Source: Allgaiera indica (GTDB lineage: Bacteria; Pseudomonadota; Alphaproteobacteria; Rhodobacterales; Rhodobacteraceae). From it: a stretch of 64,000 nucleotides of DNA. The stretch spans positions 186,001 through 250,000 of the forward strand of contig NZ_FNOB01000002.1 of assembly GCF_900106675.1 (NCBI RefSeq), read 5' to 3'. The position numbers were made by a program, and so were the translations under genes. Under the pieces are notes generated by a model, which did no database searches, was not told the origin of the DNA, and saw only the letters and a list, made by a program, of their open reading frames with translations. Within the stretch, counting starts at the first letter, position 1. Every line of letters starts with the position of its first letter. Shown here piece after piece: positions 17,882-25,519 of this stretch.

Positions 17882-19534
17882 ATGATCAAACGCATCCACC
17901 GACCGCAGATCGCCGCCGCCGTATCGGCGCTGGCGTTGGCCTGTGCCGCCGCGCCGGGCGCCCAGGCCCAGACTGCGGGTCATGTCACCGCCGCCCCCAA
18001 CACCGCGACGCCGATCAAGCATCTGGTCGTGATCTTCCAGGAGAACGTCTCCTTCGACCATTACTTCGGCACCTATCCCAAGGCCACCAACCCCAAGGGA
18101 GAACCCGCCTTCCATGCCGCGCCGGCCACGCCCGAGGCGAACACGCTGCTGAGCGCGGGCCTGCTGGAACACAACCCCAACAAGACCAACGCCGGGAACG
18201 GCGCCGATGCCGCCCTGCCCTTCCGGCTGGACCGCACCCAGGCCGCCACCGCCGACCAGAACCACGGCTATACCGCCGAACAGGCGGCCTATGACGGCGG
18301 CAAAATGGATCTGTTCCCGGCCAACACCGGGCGCGGATCGAAGGGCGGCGCCGGGTCCTTCGGCACCAAGGGCCAGGTGATGGGCTATTTCGACGGCAAC
18401 ACCGTCACGGCGCTGTGGAACTATGCCCAGAACTTCGCGATGAGCGACAATTCCTTCTCGACCACCTTCGGCCCGTCCAGCCCGGGGGCGATCAATCTGG
18501 TGTCGGGCCAGACCAATGGCGTGATGCTGCCGGTCGGCGCGACGCTGGAGGCCGACGGCACCTATGACAAGGGCCGCGTCGTGCCCGACGGTCAGGGCGG
18601 CTGGACGATGATCTCGGATCTCGATCCCACGGGCGATGTCTGTTCGCACGGCAAGACCGCGCTGATGACCGGGCGCAACATCGGCGACATGCTGAACGCG
18701 CGCGGCATCACCTGGGGCTGGTTCGAGGGCGGGTTCGACCTGTCGGTGACCAATCCGAACGGCACCACCGGCTGCGGGCGCAAGACGACCTCGGCGGTGA
18801 CGCATGTTAACATCGTCGACTACATCCCGCATCACGAGCCGTTCCAATACTACCCGTCGACGGCGAACCCCACGCACAAGCGCCCGGCCTCGGTCGCGGT
18901 GATCGGCACCGATCACGACGGCGGCGCCAACCATCAATACGACATGAAGGATTGGTACGCCGCGCTGGATGCCGACAACCTGCCCGCCGTCAGCTTCCTC
19001 AAGGCGCCGGGTTTCGAGGACGGCCACGCCGGCTATTCCGACCCGCTCGACGGGCAGCATTTCATCGTTCGCGCGGTGAACGCGGTAGAGAAATCCAAGT
19101 TCTGGAAGGATACGGCGATCATCGTGCTTTATGACGATTCCGATGGCTGGTACGACCACGCCCATGCCGTCATCAACCCCTCGTATCTGCGGGTGAGGGG
19201 CTATGACGTGCTGGACGGCGGCAAATGCGGCACCACCGGCGTGCCGCTGCCGGGCGTCCAGGGCAAGCCGGCGCAGGGCCGCTGCGGCTATGGCACGCGC
19301 CAGCCCTTCGTGGTGATCTCTCCCTATGCCAAGCCGAACTACATCGACCACACGCTGACCGATCAGACCTCGGTCATGCGGTTCATCGAGGACAACTGGA
19401 TGGGCGGCCAGCGCCTGGGCCAGGGATCGTTCGATGCGGTCGCGGGGTCGATCGACGGGATGTTCGACTGGGCCAAACCGACGGCGCACGCGCTGATCCT
19501 CGATCCCAAGACCGGCGCGCCGCTGCATTCGTGA
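17882..19534 (+). CDS. Secreted phosphoesterase (phospholipase C / acid phosphatase superfamily)
   Basis: A 550-residue exported protein with signal peptide 1-29 (ending AQA). The phosphoesterase family (PF04185) pattern is complete: IKHLVVIFQENVSFDHYFGT with the metal/nucleophile Glu-Asn, NFAMSDNSFSTTFGPSSPGA, IGTDHDGGANHQYDMKDW, and IIVLYDDSDGWYDHA near the C-terminus. Members include bacterial phospholipases C and the AcpA acid phosphatase; the substrate here is not determinable, but the compact size favours a phosphatase. It is followed 34 bp later by a di-heme peroxidase gene on the same strand, forming a likely operon. Confidence 0.85.
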   Translation: MIKRIHRPQIAAAVSALALACAAAPGAQAQTAGHVTAAPNTATPIKHLVVIFQENVSFDHYFGTYPKATNPKGEPAFHAAPATPEANTLLSAGLLEHNPNKTNAGNGADAALPFRLDRTQAATADQNHGYTAEQAAYDGGKMDLFPANTGRGSKGGAGSFGTKGQVMGYFDGNTVTALWNYAQNFAMSDNSFSTTFGPSSPGAINLVSGQTNGVMLPVGATLEADGTYDKGRVVPDGQGGWTMISDLDPTGDVCSHGKTALMTGRNIGDMLNARGITWGWFEGGFDLSVTNPNGTTGCGRKTTSAVTHVNIVDYIPHHEPFQYYPSTANPTHKRPASVAVIGTDHDGGANHQYDMKDWYAALDADNLPAVSFLKAPGFEDGHAGYSDPLDGQHFIVRAVNAVEKSKFWKDTAIIVLYDDSDGWYDHAHAVINPSYLRVRGYDVLDGGKCGTTGVPLPGVQGKPAQGRCGYGTRQPFVVISPYAKPNYIDHTLTDQTSVMRFIEDNWMGGQRLGQGSFDAVAGSIDGMFDWAKPTAHALILDPKTGAPLHS

Positions 19535-19568
19535 CGGATCGCACGTGATCTGCCGGGGGAGACGCTTC

Positions 19569-20969
19569 TTGTCCCGCCTGAACCGTATCCCCCTTCTCGC
19601 GTCGGCCGGCTTGGTGCTGGCCGGCGCGGTCTTTCTGCTTGCGGCCCGGGCCGAAGCCCCCGCCGCCCCGCCCCCGCCAGCCCCCGCCGCCCCGCCCCCG
19701 CCAGCCCCCGTGCCGCCGCCGCTTGCCCATAGTCTGAGCGCCGTCGCGATGCTGGGGCGGAAGATGTTCTTCGATACGCGGCTGTCGGCCTCGGGGCAGA
19801 TGTCCTGTGCGTCCTGCCACGATCCGCGCAACCATTACGCGCCCGACAATGCGCGCCCGGTGCAGCCCGGCGGCCCCGATCTGCGCCGCTTCGGCCGCCG
19901 CGCGGTGCCCACGCTGACCTACAAGGACCGCACCCCGCCCTTCACCATCGGCCCCGAAAACCCGGCGATGGAACTGAACGAGGCCTCGCCGCAGGCCGTC
20001 GCCCGCGGTGGCGCGGCCGCGCACGGGGTGGCCACGTTCGACCCCCGCCTTGGCGCCTCGCGGGCCACGCCGCCGCGCAAGATCGCGGGCCGGACCACCC
20101 TGGCCGCGCCGGTCCCGCGCGGCGGCTTCTTCTGGGACGGGCGCGTCGACACGCTGGAAGACCAGGCCAAGGGCCCGCTGCTCACCCGTTTCGAGATGGC
20201 CAACACCCCCGCCGCCCTGGCCCGGACGCTGCGCCGCGCCTACGGTGGCGCGCTGGCGGCGCTGTTCGGGAAATCGGTGCTGGGCGACGATGGGATGCTG
20301 ATCTCCGAGGCCGCCTTCGCGCTGGCCCGCTATCAGATCGAGGATCCATCCTTTCACCCCTACAGCAGCAAGTATGACGCCTATCTTGCCGGCAAGGCCA
20401 AGCTGACCCCGGCCGAGGCGCGGGGGCTGAAGATCTTCAACGACCCGAAGACCGGCAATTGCGCGGCCTGTCACCTCGACAAGCCCGGGCGCGACGGCTC
20501 GCCGCCCCTGTTCACCGATTTCGAATATGAGGCGCTGGGCGTGCCGCGCAATCCCACGATCCCGGCGAACGCGCGCAAAGGGTATTACGACCTGGGGCTT
20601 TGCGGGCCGCTGCGTCGGGACGCGATCGCGCGAAAGCGCGCCTATTGCGGCCTGTTCAAGACCCCCACCCTGCGCAACGTGGCCACCCGCCGGGCCTTCT
20701 TTCACAACGGCATCTACCATTCGCTGCGCCAGGTGCTGGATTTCTACGCCCGCCGCGACAGCGACCCCGGCGCGATCTACCCACTACGCGACGGAAAGGT
20801 GCAACGCTTCAACGACCTGCCGGCCAGCCTGCGCGCCAATGTCGACCGCACCGATACCCCCTTCGGTCGCAAGCCCGGCCAGGGCCCGGCACTGACCGAG
20901 GCGCAGGAAAACGACCTGATCGCATTTCTCAAGACGCTGACCGACGGCTACCAACCCGCGCATCGCTGA
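19569..20969 (+). CDS. Di-heme cytochrome c peroxidase / MauG family protein
   Basis: Exported 466-residue protein with two c-type heme sites, CASCH (80-84) and CAACH (298-302), and the peroxidase landmarks GGFFWDGRVDTLEDQAKGPL and FKTPTLRNVA..FFHNGIYHSL. It should reduce peroxide or oxidise a partner in the periplasm, as CcpA or MauG do. I prefer the TTG at 19569 because GGGGGAGA lies just upstream and it gives a clean signal peptide (residues 1-29); a GTG at 19545 would add eight residues. After the signal peptide lies a Pro/Ala-rich segment encoded by a perfect 24-bp duplication. It is paired with the upstream phosphoesterase. Confidence 0.85.
   Translation: MSRLNRIPLLASAGLVLAGAVFLLAARAEAPAAPPPPAPAAPPPPAPVPPPLAHSLSAVAMLGRKMFFDTRLSASGQMSCASCHDPRNHYAPDNARPVQPGGPDLRRFGRRAVPTLTYKDRTPPFTIGPENPAMELNEASPQAVARGGAAAHGVATFDPRLGASRATPPRKIAGRTTLAAPVPRGGFFWDGRVDTLEDQAKGPLLTRFEMANTPAALARTLRRAYGGALAALFGKSVLGDDGMLISEAAFALARYQIEDPSFHPYSSKYDAYLAGKAKLTPAEARGLKIFNDPKTGNCAACHLDKPGRDGSPPLFTDFEYEALGVPRNPTIPANARKGYYDLGLCGPLRRDAIARKRAYCGLFKTPTLRNVATRRAFFHNGIYHSLRQVLDFYARRDSDPGAIYPLRDGKVQRFNDLPASLRANVDRTDTPFGRKPGQGPALTEAQENDLIAFLKTLTDGYQPAHR
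19662..19709 (+). repeat. Perfect 24-bp direct duplication in the peroxidase gene
   Basis: Two identical 24-bp units (19662-19685 and 19686-19709) encode the repeated AAPPPPAP linker behind the signal peptide. It is in frame. Confidence 0.85.
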
Positions 20970-21216
20970 TCGCTCCAAAGCCAGCCCCGCACGCCCCCGG
21001 CCGCGTCTGCACCGGACGATTGTTCCGGCCTTCCATCCCGAGGCGTGACGCTGTCCTCTTACGCTCGCCACCGCGCGGCCCGCGTTTCGTCCCCCACACC
21101 ATAGAAGGAACGCGATCCTTATTATTTTACCGTAATTGCAATATCTTACATAGAGGCTTTAAATAAAGGTCACGGAAATTCCGCCGCAATCCCCGCCCAA
21201 GACAGAGAGCCGAAAG

Positions 21217-21657
21217 ATGCTAAACGCACTGCCCCAATCCTGGATTTTCGGCCTGGCCGGAGGGCTGATGATCGGCCTGGCGGCCGCGCTCCTTCTGTTG
21301 GTCAACGCCCGGGTCATGGGGGCAAGCGGCATCCTGGGCGGGCTGATGGACGGCTCCGGCCAGGACAACGCGAAGGAGCGGCTGGCCTTCGTCGGAGCGC
21401 TGATCGGGGTGCCGGCATTGGCCGTCCTGGGGTTCGGCGCGCCGGGCGTCACCCATGCCTCGGGCAATCTGGGGCTGATGGTGTTGGCCGGGCTGCTGGT
21501 GGGCTTCGGCACGCGGCTGGCCAATGGCTGCACCTCGGGCCACGGGGTTTGCGGGATGTCGCGCTTCTCGGCCCGCTCGATCGTCGCGACGCTGGTCTAT
21601 CTGGGCGTGGGCTTCGCCACCCTGTTCCTCGCCCGCCATGTTCTGGGAGTGATCTGA
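21217..21657 (+). CDS. YeeE/YedE family transporter, first half (PmpA-like)
   Basis: A 146-residue inner-membrane protein with four hydrophobic helices. LANGCTSGHGVCGMSRFSARS carries the conserved Cys used by YeeE/YedE proteins, which import thiosulfate or other sulfur species. In many alphaproteobacteria the protein is split into two subunits, as here. It overlaps the next gene as TGATG. The 247-bp region upstream is AT-rich (around 21115-21175) and must hold the promoter; I saw no clear SqrR/BigR site. Confidence 0.85.
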   Translation: MLNALPQSWIFGLAGGLMIGLAAALLLLVNARVMGASGILGGLMDGSGQDNAKERLAFVGALIGVPALAVLGFGAPGVTHASGNLGLMVLAGLLVGFGTRLANGCTSGHGVCGMSRFSARSIVATLVYLGVGFATLFLARHVLGVI

Positions 21658-22091
21658 TGCGGATTCTGGTTGCGGCCCTTTCGGGCGGTCTTTTCGGCCT
21701 CGGGCTGCTGGTTTCGGGGATGACAGACACCGCGCGGGTGCAGGGGTTTCTGGACCTTTTCGGCCACTGGGATCCGACGTTGGCCTTCGTTCTGGGGGGC
21801 GCGATCGCGCCGATGCTGTTCGCCTGGCGGCTGACCCGGCGGCACCCGCGCGCGGTGCTGGGCGGACAGATCCCGGCGATGCCCGAACAGGTGATCGACG
21901 CACGGCTGCTGACCGGCTCGGCGCTTTTCGGCCTTGGATGGGCGCTGGCGGGCTTCTGCCCCGGCCCGGCGATCGCCGCGCTTACCTTCAGCGGGATCGG
22001 CGGCGGCGCCTTCGTCGCTGCGATGATCGCAGGTATGGGGCTGTTTGCGATCTATGAGCGCCTGCGGCAGCGTGCCGCCGTCACCGCCTGA
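21657..22091 (+). CDS. YeeE/YedE family transporter, second half (PmpB-like)
   Basis: A 144-residue membrane protein with the opening LVAALSGGLFGLGLLVSGMTD and GLGWALAGFCPGPAIAAL, whose Cys pairs with that of the preceding subunit. The ATG at 21657 overlaps the upstream stop, giving strict coupling, and starts the first helix. Together the two halves equal one full-length YeeE. A sulfur substrate is inferred from the family; no sulfurtransferase or persulfide reductase is adjacent. Confidence 0.85.
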   Translation: MRILVAALSGGLFGLGLLVSGMTDTARVQGFLDLFGHWDPTLAFVLGGAIAPMLFAWRLTRRHPRAVLGGQIPAMPEQVIDARLLTGSALFGLGWALAGFCPGPAIAALTFSGIGGGAFVAAMIAGMGLFAIYERLRQRAAVTA

Positions 22092-22148
22092 GCGGGGCGG
22101 GCGCGCACCGGGCGGAAAAGGGATCCAGCTTCGGCGCCAATGCCCCGG

Positions 22149-22655
22149 CTAGGGCCCCTCGCCCGTCTCGGCCTGCCGCCATTTCTCGACTGGGCCGGTC
22201 ACGCCCTCCCACGCGCCGGGGATCAGATCGAACCCCAGCACCCGTTCGGGGTTCGTCGGCGGCGGCATCAGCACGCCGTCGCGCCGGGTGAAGCCGAAGC
22301 GGCGGTAATAGGGCGCGTCGCCCACCAGCAGCACCCGCGCCCAGCCCAGCCGGCGCGCCTCGTCGAGGCTTTCGTAGATCAGATAGCCGCCCAAGCCTTC
22401 GCCCTGGCGCGTCGGATGCACCGCCACCGGCCCCAAAAGCAGCGTGGGTTCACCGCCCACCAGCACCGGCCAGTAACGGATCACCGCCGCCAGCACCCCG
22501 TCTTCGCGCAGGATCAGGCAAAGTTCGCGCACCGGATCCACCCCGTCGCGCAGCCGGTAAGAGGATAGCGCCGTGCGCCCGGGCGCGAAGCACAGATCGT
22601 AAAGCGCCTCGACCTCCCAGATGTCCTCGGGCGCCTCTTCGGTCAGCTGATACAG
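22149..22655 (-). CDS. GNAT-family N-acetyltransferase with apparent CTG start
   Basis: A GNAT fold of about 168 residues: VAVHPTRQGEGLGGYLI is the acetyl-CoA-binding motif A, followed by ARVLLVGDAPYYRRFGF. The first ordinary start is a GTG at 22541, which would delete the N-terminal 38 residues. Reading upstream gives a conserved-looking YQLTEEAPEDIWEVEALYDL segment. It begins at a CTG (22655-22653) preceded 8 nt earlier by GGAGG, and no in-frame ATG, GTG or TTG exists further up. The substrate is unknown. It is divergent from the flavin reductase gene. Confidence 0.75.
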   Translation of the reverse strand: MYQLTEEAPEDIWEVEALYDLCFAPGRTALSSYRLRDGVDPVRELCLILREDGVLAAVIRYWPVLVGGEPTLLLGPVAVHPTRQGEGLGGYLIYESLDEARRLGWARVLLVGDAPYYRRFGFTRRDGVLMPPPTNPERVLGFDLIPGAWEGVTGPVEKWRQAETGEGP

Positions 22656-22732
22656 GGGCGATCCCTCCGCTTGGCACTGGAAAGCCGCGTAGCACGGCGC
22701 TAGGTCAGGGGCAAACCAAACAGGAGCCGCCC

Positions 22733-23341
22733 ATGTTCTACCGCCCGGCCGACGGCCACGGCCTGCCGCACAACCCCTTCAACGCGATCGTCACGCCGCG
22801 GCCGATCGGCTGGATCTCGACCCGCGGCAGCGACGGGTCCGAGAACCTCGCGCCCTATTCCTTCTTCAACGCGGTCTCGTATTTTCCGCCGCAGGTGATG
22901 TTTTCCACCACCACCGACAAGCCCGACCGCCCGCGCGGCAAGGACAGCCTGGCCAATATCGAGGAAACCGGGGTGTTTTGCGTCAATATCGTCGGCCTGG
23001 CCCAGAAGGAGGCGATGAACCTGACCTCGGGCGCCTATGGCCGCGAGGTGGACGAATTCGCCCTGGCGGGGCTGGAGCGCGCCGAATGCCAGACCATCGC
23101 CTGTTCGCGCGTGGCCGATGCGCCGGCGGCACTGGAATGCCGGCTGACCCAGGTGGTGGAACTGCTGGGCAAGGCGAATTACCTGGTGCTGGCAGAGGTG
23201 ACCGGCATCCACATGCGCGACGATTGCCTGGTGGACGGGATCTTCGACGTGACGCGGTTCACCCCGGTCGCGCGGCTTGGCTACAAGGATTATTCGGTGG
23301 TCGAGAACGTCTTTCAGATGACCCGGCCGGGGGAGGCATAG
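22733..23341 (+). CDS. Flavin reductase family protein
   Basis: A 202-residue FMN-binding split-barrel protein: NAIVTPRPIGWISTRG and LAPYSFFNAVSYFPPQVMFS are the flavin-binding core of the family, and MTRPGEA closes it. Members reduce flavin with NAD(P)H or act as flavoprotein reductases; which applies cannot be read. CAGGAG precedes the ATG. It is a single gene followed by the second copy of the intergenic repeat. Confidence 0.82.
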   Translation: MFYRPADGHGLPHNPFNAIVTPRPIGWISTRGSDGSENLAPYSFFNAVSYFPPQVMFSTTTDKPDRPRGKDSLANIEETGVFCVNIVGLAQKEAMNLTSGAYGREVDEFALAGLERAECQTIACSRVADAPAALECRLTQVVELLGKANYLVLAEVTGIHMRDDCLVDGIFDVTRFTPVARLGYKDYSVVENVFQMTRPGEA

Positions 23342-23349
23342 CCCCCGCC

Positions 23350-23530
23350 CCGAGCAGGGCGCGCACCTGCCCGGGGGCGGCGCGCGTCAAGGCAGTCGAG
23401 CAGCGCCATTTGTGGCCGCAAGGTTCTGCCTGAGCTGCCCGCGTGATCGAGCGCCCCCAAGCGCCAGCCCGTCCGAGCGGGCAGGCGCCCGCCCTGCGCC
23501 TGCGGCGCGTACCGGGTGAAAGGGGGCCGG
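23350..23530 (+). repeat. Dispersed intergenic repeat, copy 2
   Basis: This fills most of the gap between the flavin reductase and sulP stops and aligns with 12096-12330 along its length, lacking the middle block. Shared pieces include GAGCAG..GCGCGCACCTG, GCGCCATTT, GCCCGCG, CAAGCGCCAGCCCGTC and GGCAGGCGCCCGCCCTGCGC. It is imperfect (roughly three quarters identical by eye). Confidence 0.7.
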
Positions 23531-23573
23531 GCCCAAGCCGTGCGTGCACGCGCGGAACGGGCAAGGCCCCCCG

Positions 23574-25175
23574 TCAGTGCGCCGCGCCCAGCGCGCCGGG
23601 GCGCACGCTGTAATCGACCGCCACGCCATAGGTCGGGTCGTCGTCGCTGTCGACCATCAGCTGACCCGCGCGGTGCAGCAGACGGTGGCAATCGCGGCTA
23701 AGGTGGCGCAGCACCAGCGTCTTGCCGCGGGCATCGTATTTCGCCGCCAGCGCCTCGATCGCGGCCAGGGCGGACTGATCCGCCACCCGGCTGCCGGCGA
23801 AATCGACGATCACCAGCGACGGGTCGGTATCGGGGGTGAAAAGTTCGGCGAACCCCTCGGCCGAGCCGAAGAACAAGGGCCCCTCGATCTGGTAGACCTT
23901 GGCGCCCTCGGGCGTGGTGCGGGTGCGGGCGTGGATGCGCTTGGCGTTCTGCCAGGCATAGGCCAGCGCCGAGACGATCACCCCCGCAACCACCGCGGTC
24001 GCCAGATCGGTGAACACGGTGATCACGGTGACCAGCACGATCACCACCGCATCGGCGCGCGGCACCCGCGCCAGCACGCGGAAGGAATTCCAGGCGAAGG
24101 TGCCGATCACCACCATGAACATCACGCCGGTCAGCGCCGCCAGCGGGATCTGTTCGATCAGCGGCGCGCCGACCAGGATGAAGGACAGAAGGAACAGCGC
24201 CGCCACCGTGGCCGCCAGCCGCGTGCGCCCGCCCGAGGTGACGTTGATCATCGACTGGCCGATCATCGCGCAGCCGCCCATGCCGCCGAAGAACCCGGTC
24301 GCCAGGTTGGCCGCGCCCTGCGCGATGCATTCCTGGCTGGCGCCGCCCTTCTTGCCGGTGATCTCGCCCACCAGGTTCAGCGTCAGCAGGCTTTCGATCA
24401 GGCCCACCGCCGCCAGGATCACCGCATAGGGCACGACGATCTTCAGCGTCTCCAGGGTCAGCGGCACCATCGGCAGATGAAAGCTGGGCAACGTGCCGGT
24501 GATCGAGGCCATATCGCCCACCCGCGGCACATTGATGCCAAAGCCGATGACGATCGCGGCGGTGATCAGGATGCCCACCAGCGGCGCCGGCACCGCCCGC
24601 GTCACCCGCGGCGCGGCCCAGATCGCCGCCATGGTCAGCGCGACCAGCCCCAGCGTGATCCACAGCTGTTGGCCCTGCATCCAGACCTGGCCACCATGCC
24701 CGTCGCTGACGTGGAACTGATGCAGCTGCGCCAGCCCGATCACGATCGCCAGCCCGTTGACGAAGCCCATCATCACCGAATGCGGCACCAGACGCATGAA
24801 CTTGCCCAACCGGAAGATGCCGGCCAGGATCTGCAGCACCCCGGTCAGCACCACCGTGGCGAACAGATATTCCACCCCATGCGCCGCCACCAGGCTGACC
24901 ATGACCACCGCCATCGACCCGGTCGCCCCCGAGACCATCCCCGGCCGGCCGCCGAAAAGCGCCGTTATCAGCCCCACCATGAACGCGGCATAAAGCCCGA
25001 CCAACGGGTTCACGCCCGCGACCAGCGAAAACGCCACCGCCTCGGGCACCAGCGCCAACGCGACGGTCAGCCCGGCCAGAAGCTCGGTTCGGATGTCCGC
25101 CAGAGAATAGGGCACCAGCGGCGCGTGATCGGGCGAGACGGCGCGGGCAAATGCCGCCAGGGCGGAAGTGGGCAT
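23574..25175 (-). CDS. SulP-family anion permease with STAS domain
   Basis: A 533-residue transporter. About 10-12 membrane helices start at residue 20, with the SulP signature GLTVALALVPEAVAFSLVAGVNPLVGLYAAF. The C-terminal STAS domain contains LVIVDFAGSRVADQSALAAI (from about residue 415). Substrates of SulP proteins include sulfate, bicarbonate and dicarboxylates; none can be chosen here. The open frame continues to 25484, but the extra 103 residues are Arg/Pro-rich and unlike the family, so I start at the ATG at 25175 with AAGG upstream. Confidence 0.88.
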   Translation of the reverse strand: MPTSALAAFARAVSPDHAPLVPYSLADIRTELLAGLTVALALVPEAVAFSLVAGVNPLVGLYAAFMVGLITALFGGRPGMVSGATGSMAVVMVSLVAAHGVEYLFATVVLTGVLQILAGIFRLGKFMRLVPHSVMMGFVNGLAIVIGLAQLHQFHVSDGHGGQVWMQGQQLWITLGLVALTMAAIWAAPRVTRAVPAPLVGILITAAIVIGFGINVPRVGDMASITGTLPSFHLPMVPLTLETLKIVVPYAVILAAVGLIESLLTLNLVGEITGKKGGASQECIAQGAANLATGFFGGMGGCAMIGQSMINVTSGGRTRLAATVAALFLLSFILVGAPLIEQIPLAALTGVMFMVVIGTFAWNSFRVLARVPRADAVVIVLVTVITVFTDLATAVVAGVIVSALAYAWQNAKRIHARTRTTPEGAKVYQIEGPLFFGSAEGFAELFTPDTDPSLVIVDFAGSRVADQSALAAIEALAAKYDARGKTLVLRHLSRDCHRLLHRAGQLMVDSDDDPTYGVAVDYSVRPGALGAAH

Positions 25176-25519
25176 GTCAAACCTTCGGGACGTTGCGCGT
25201 GAGCCGCCTCCATACGACATGCTGCAATGCAGCGAAACCCTTCGGGCGGGAAAATTCTCGGCTATGGGCCGGGTTGGCGCTGTTCGCCTTGCAACCCGGC
25301 ACCGACGGTTGCGGCTTGGGCAGGGGCTTCCTCGAAGCGCCGGGGCCCGCTTCCGTCCGCCGCACTGCAGGCACGGGGCCAGCGTCTGCCAGCGTACCGC
25401 GCGCCGTGCCTCCCGCACGACCGGCAGGCGCTTTGGCAGTCGCGCGGCACGCGCGGCCGCGCGGGCAGAATCCTGCGGCCACACACAAAGGGCGGCGCTT
25501 GGCCGATTGCGGCGCGGCC
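25176..25519. other. 344-bp intergenic region, possible third repeat copy
   Basis: No gene is supported. On the minus strand, 25505-25390 contains TGTGGCCGCAGGATTCTGCC, nearly the TGTGGCCGCAAGGTTCTGCC of repeat copy 2, followed by weaker matches to the rest of that repeat (CAAAGCGCCTGCCGGTCG; GGCGCGCGGTAC). The remainder must contain the sulP promoter. Confidence 0.4.

Noticed and set aside
23544-25202. 552-codon plus-strand frame opposite sulP
   Set aside because: Extremely His/Gln/Arg-rich shadow of the membrane-protein gene.
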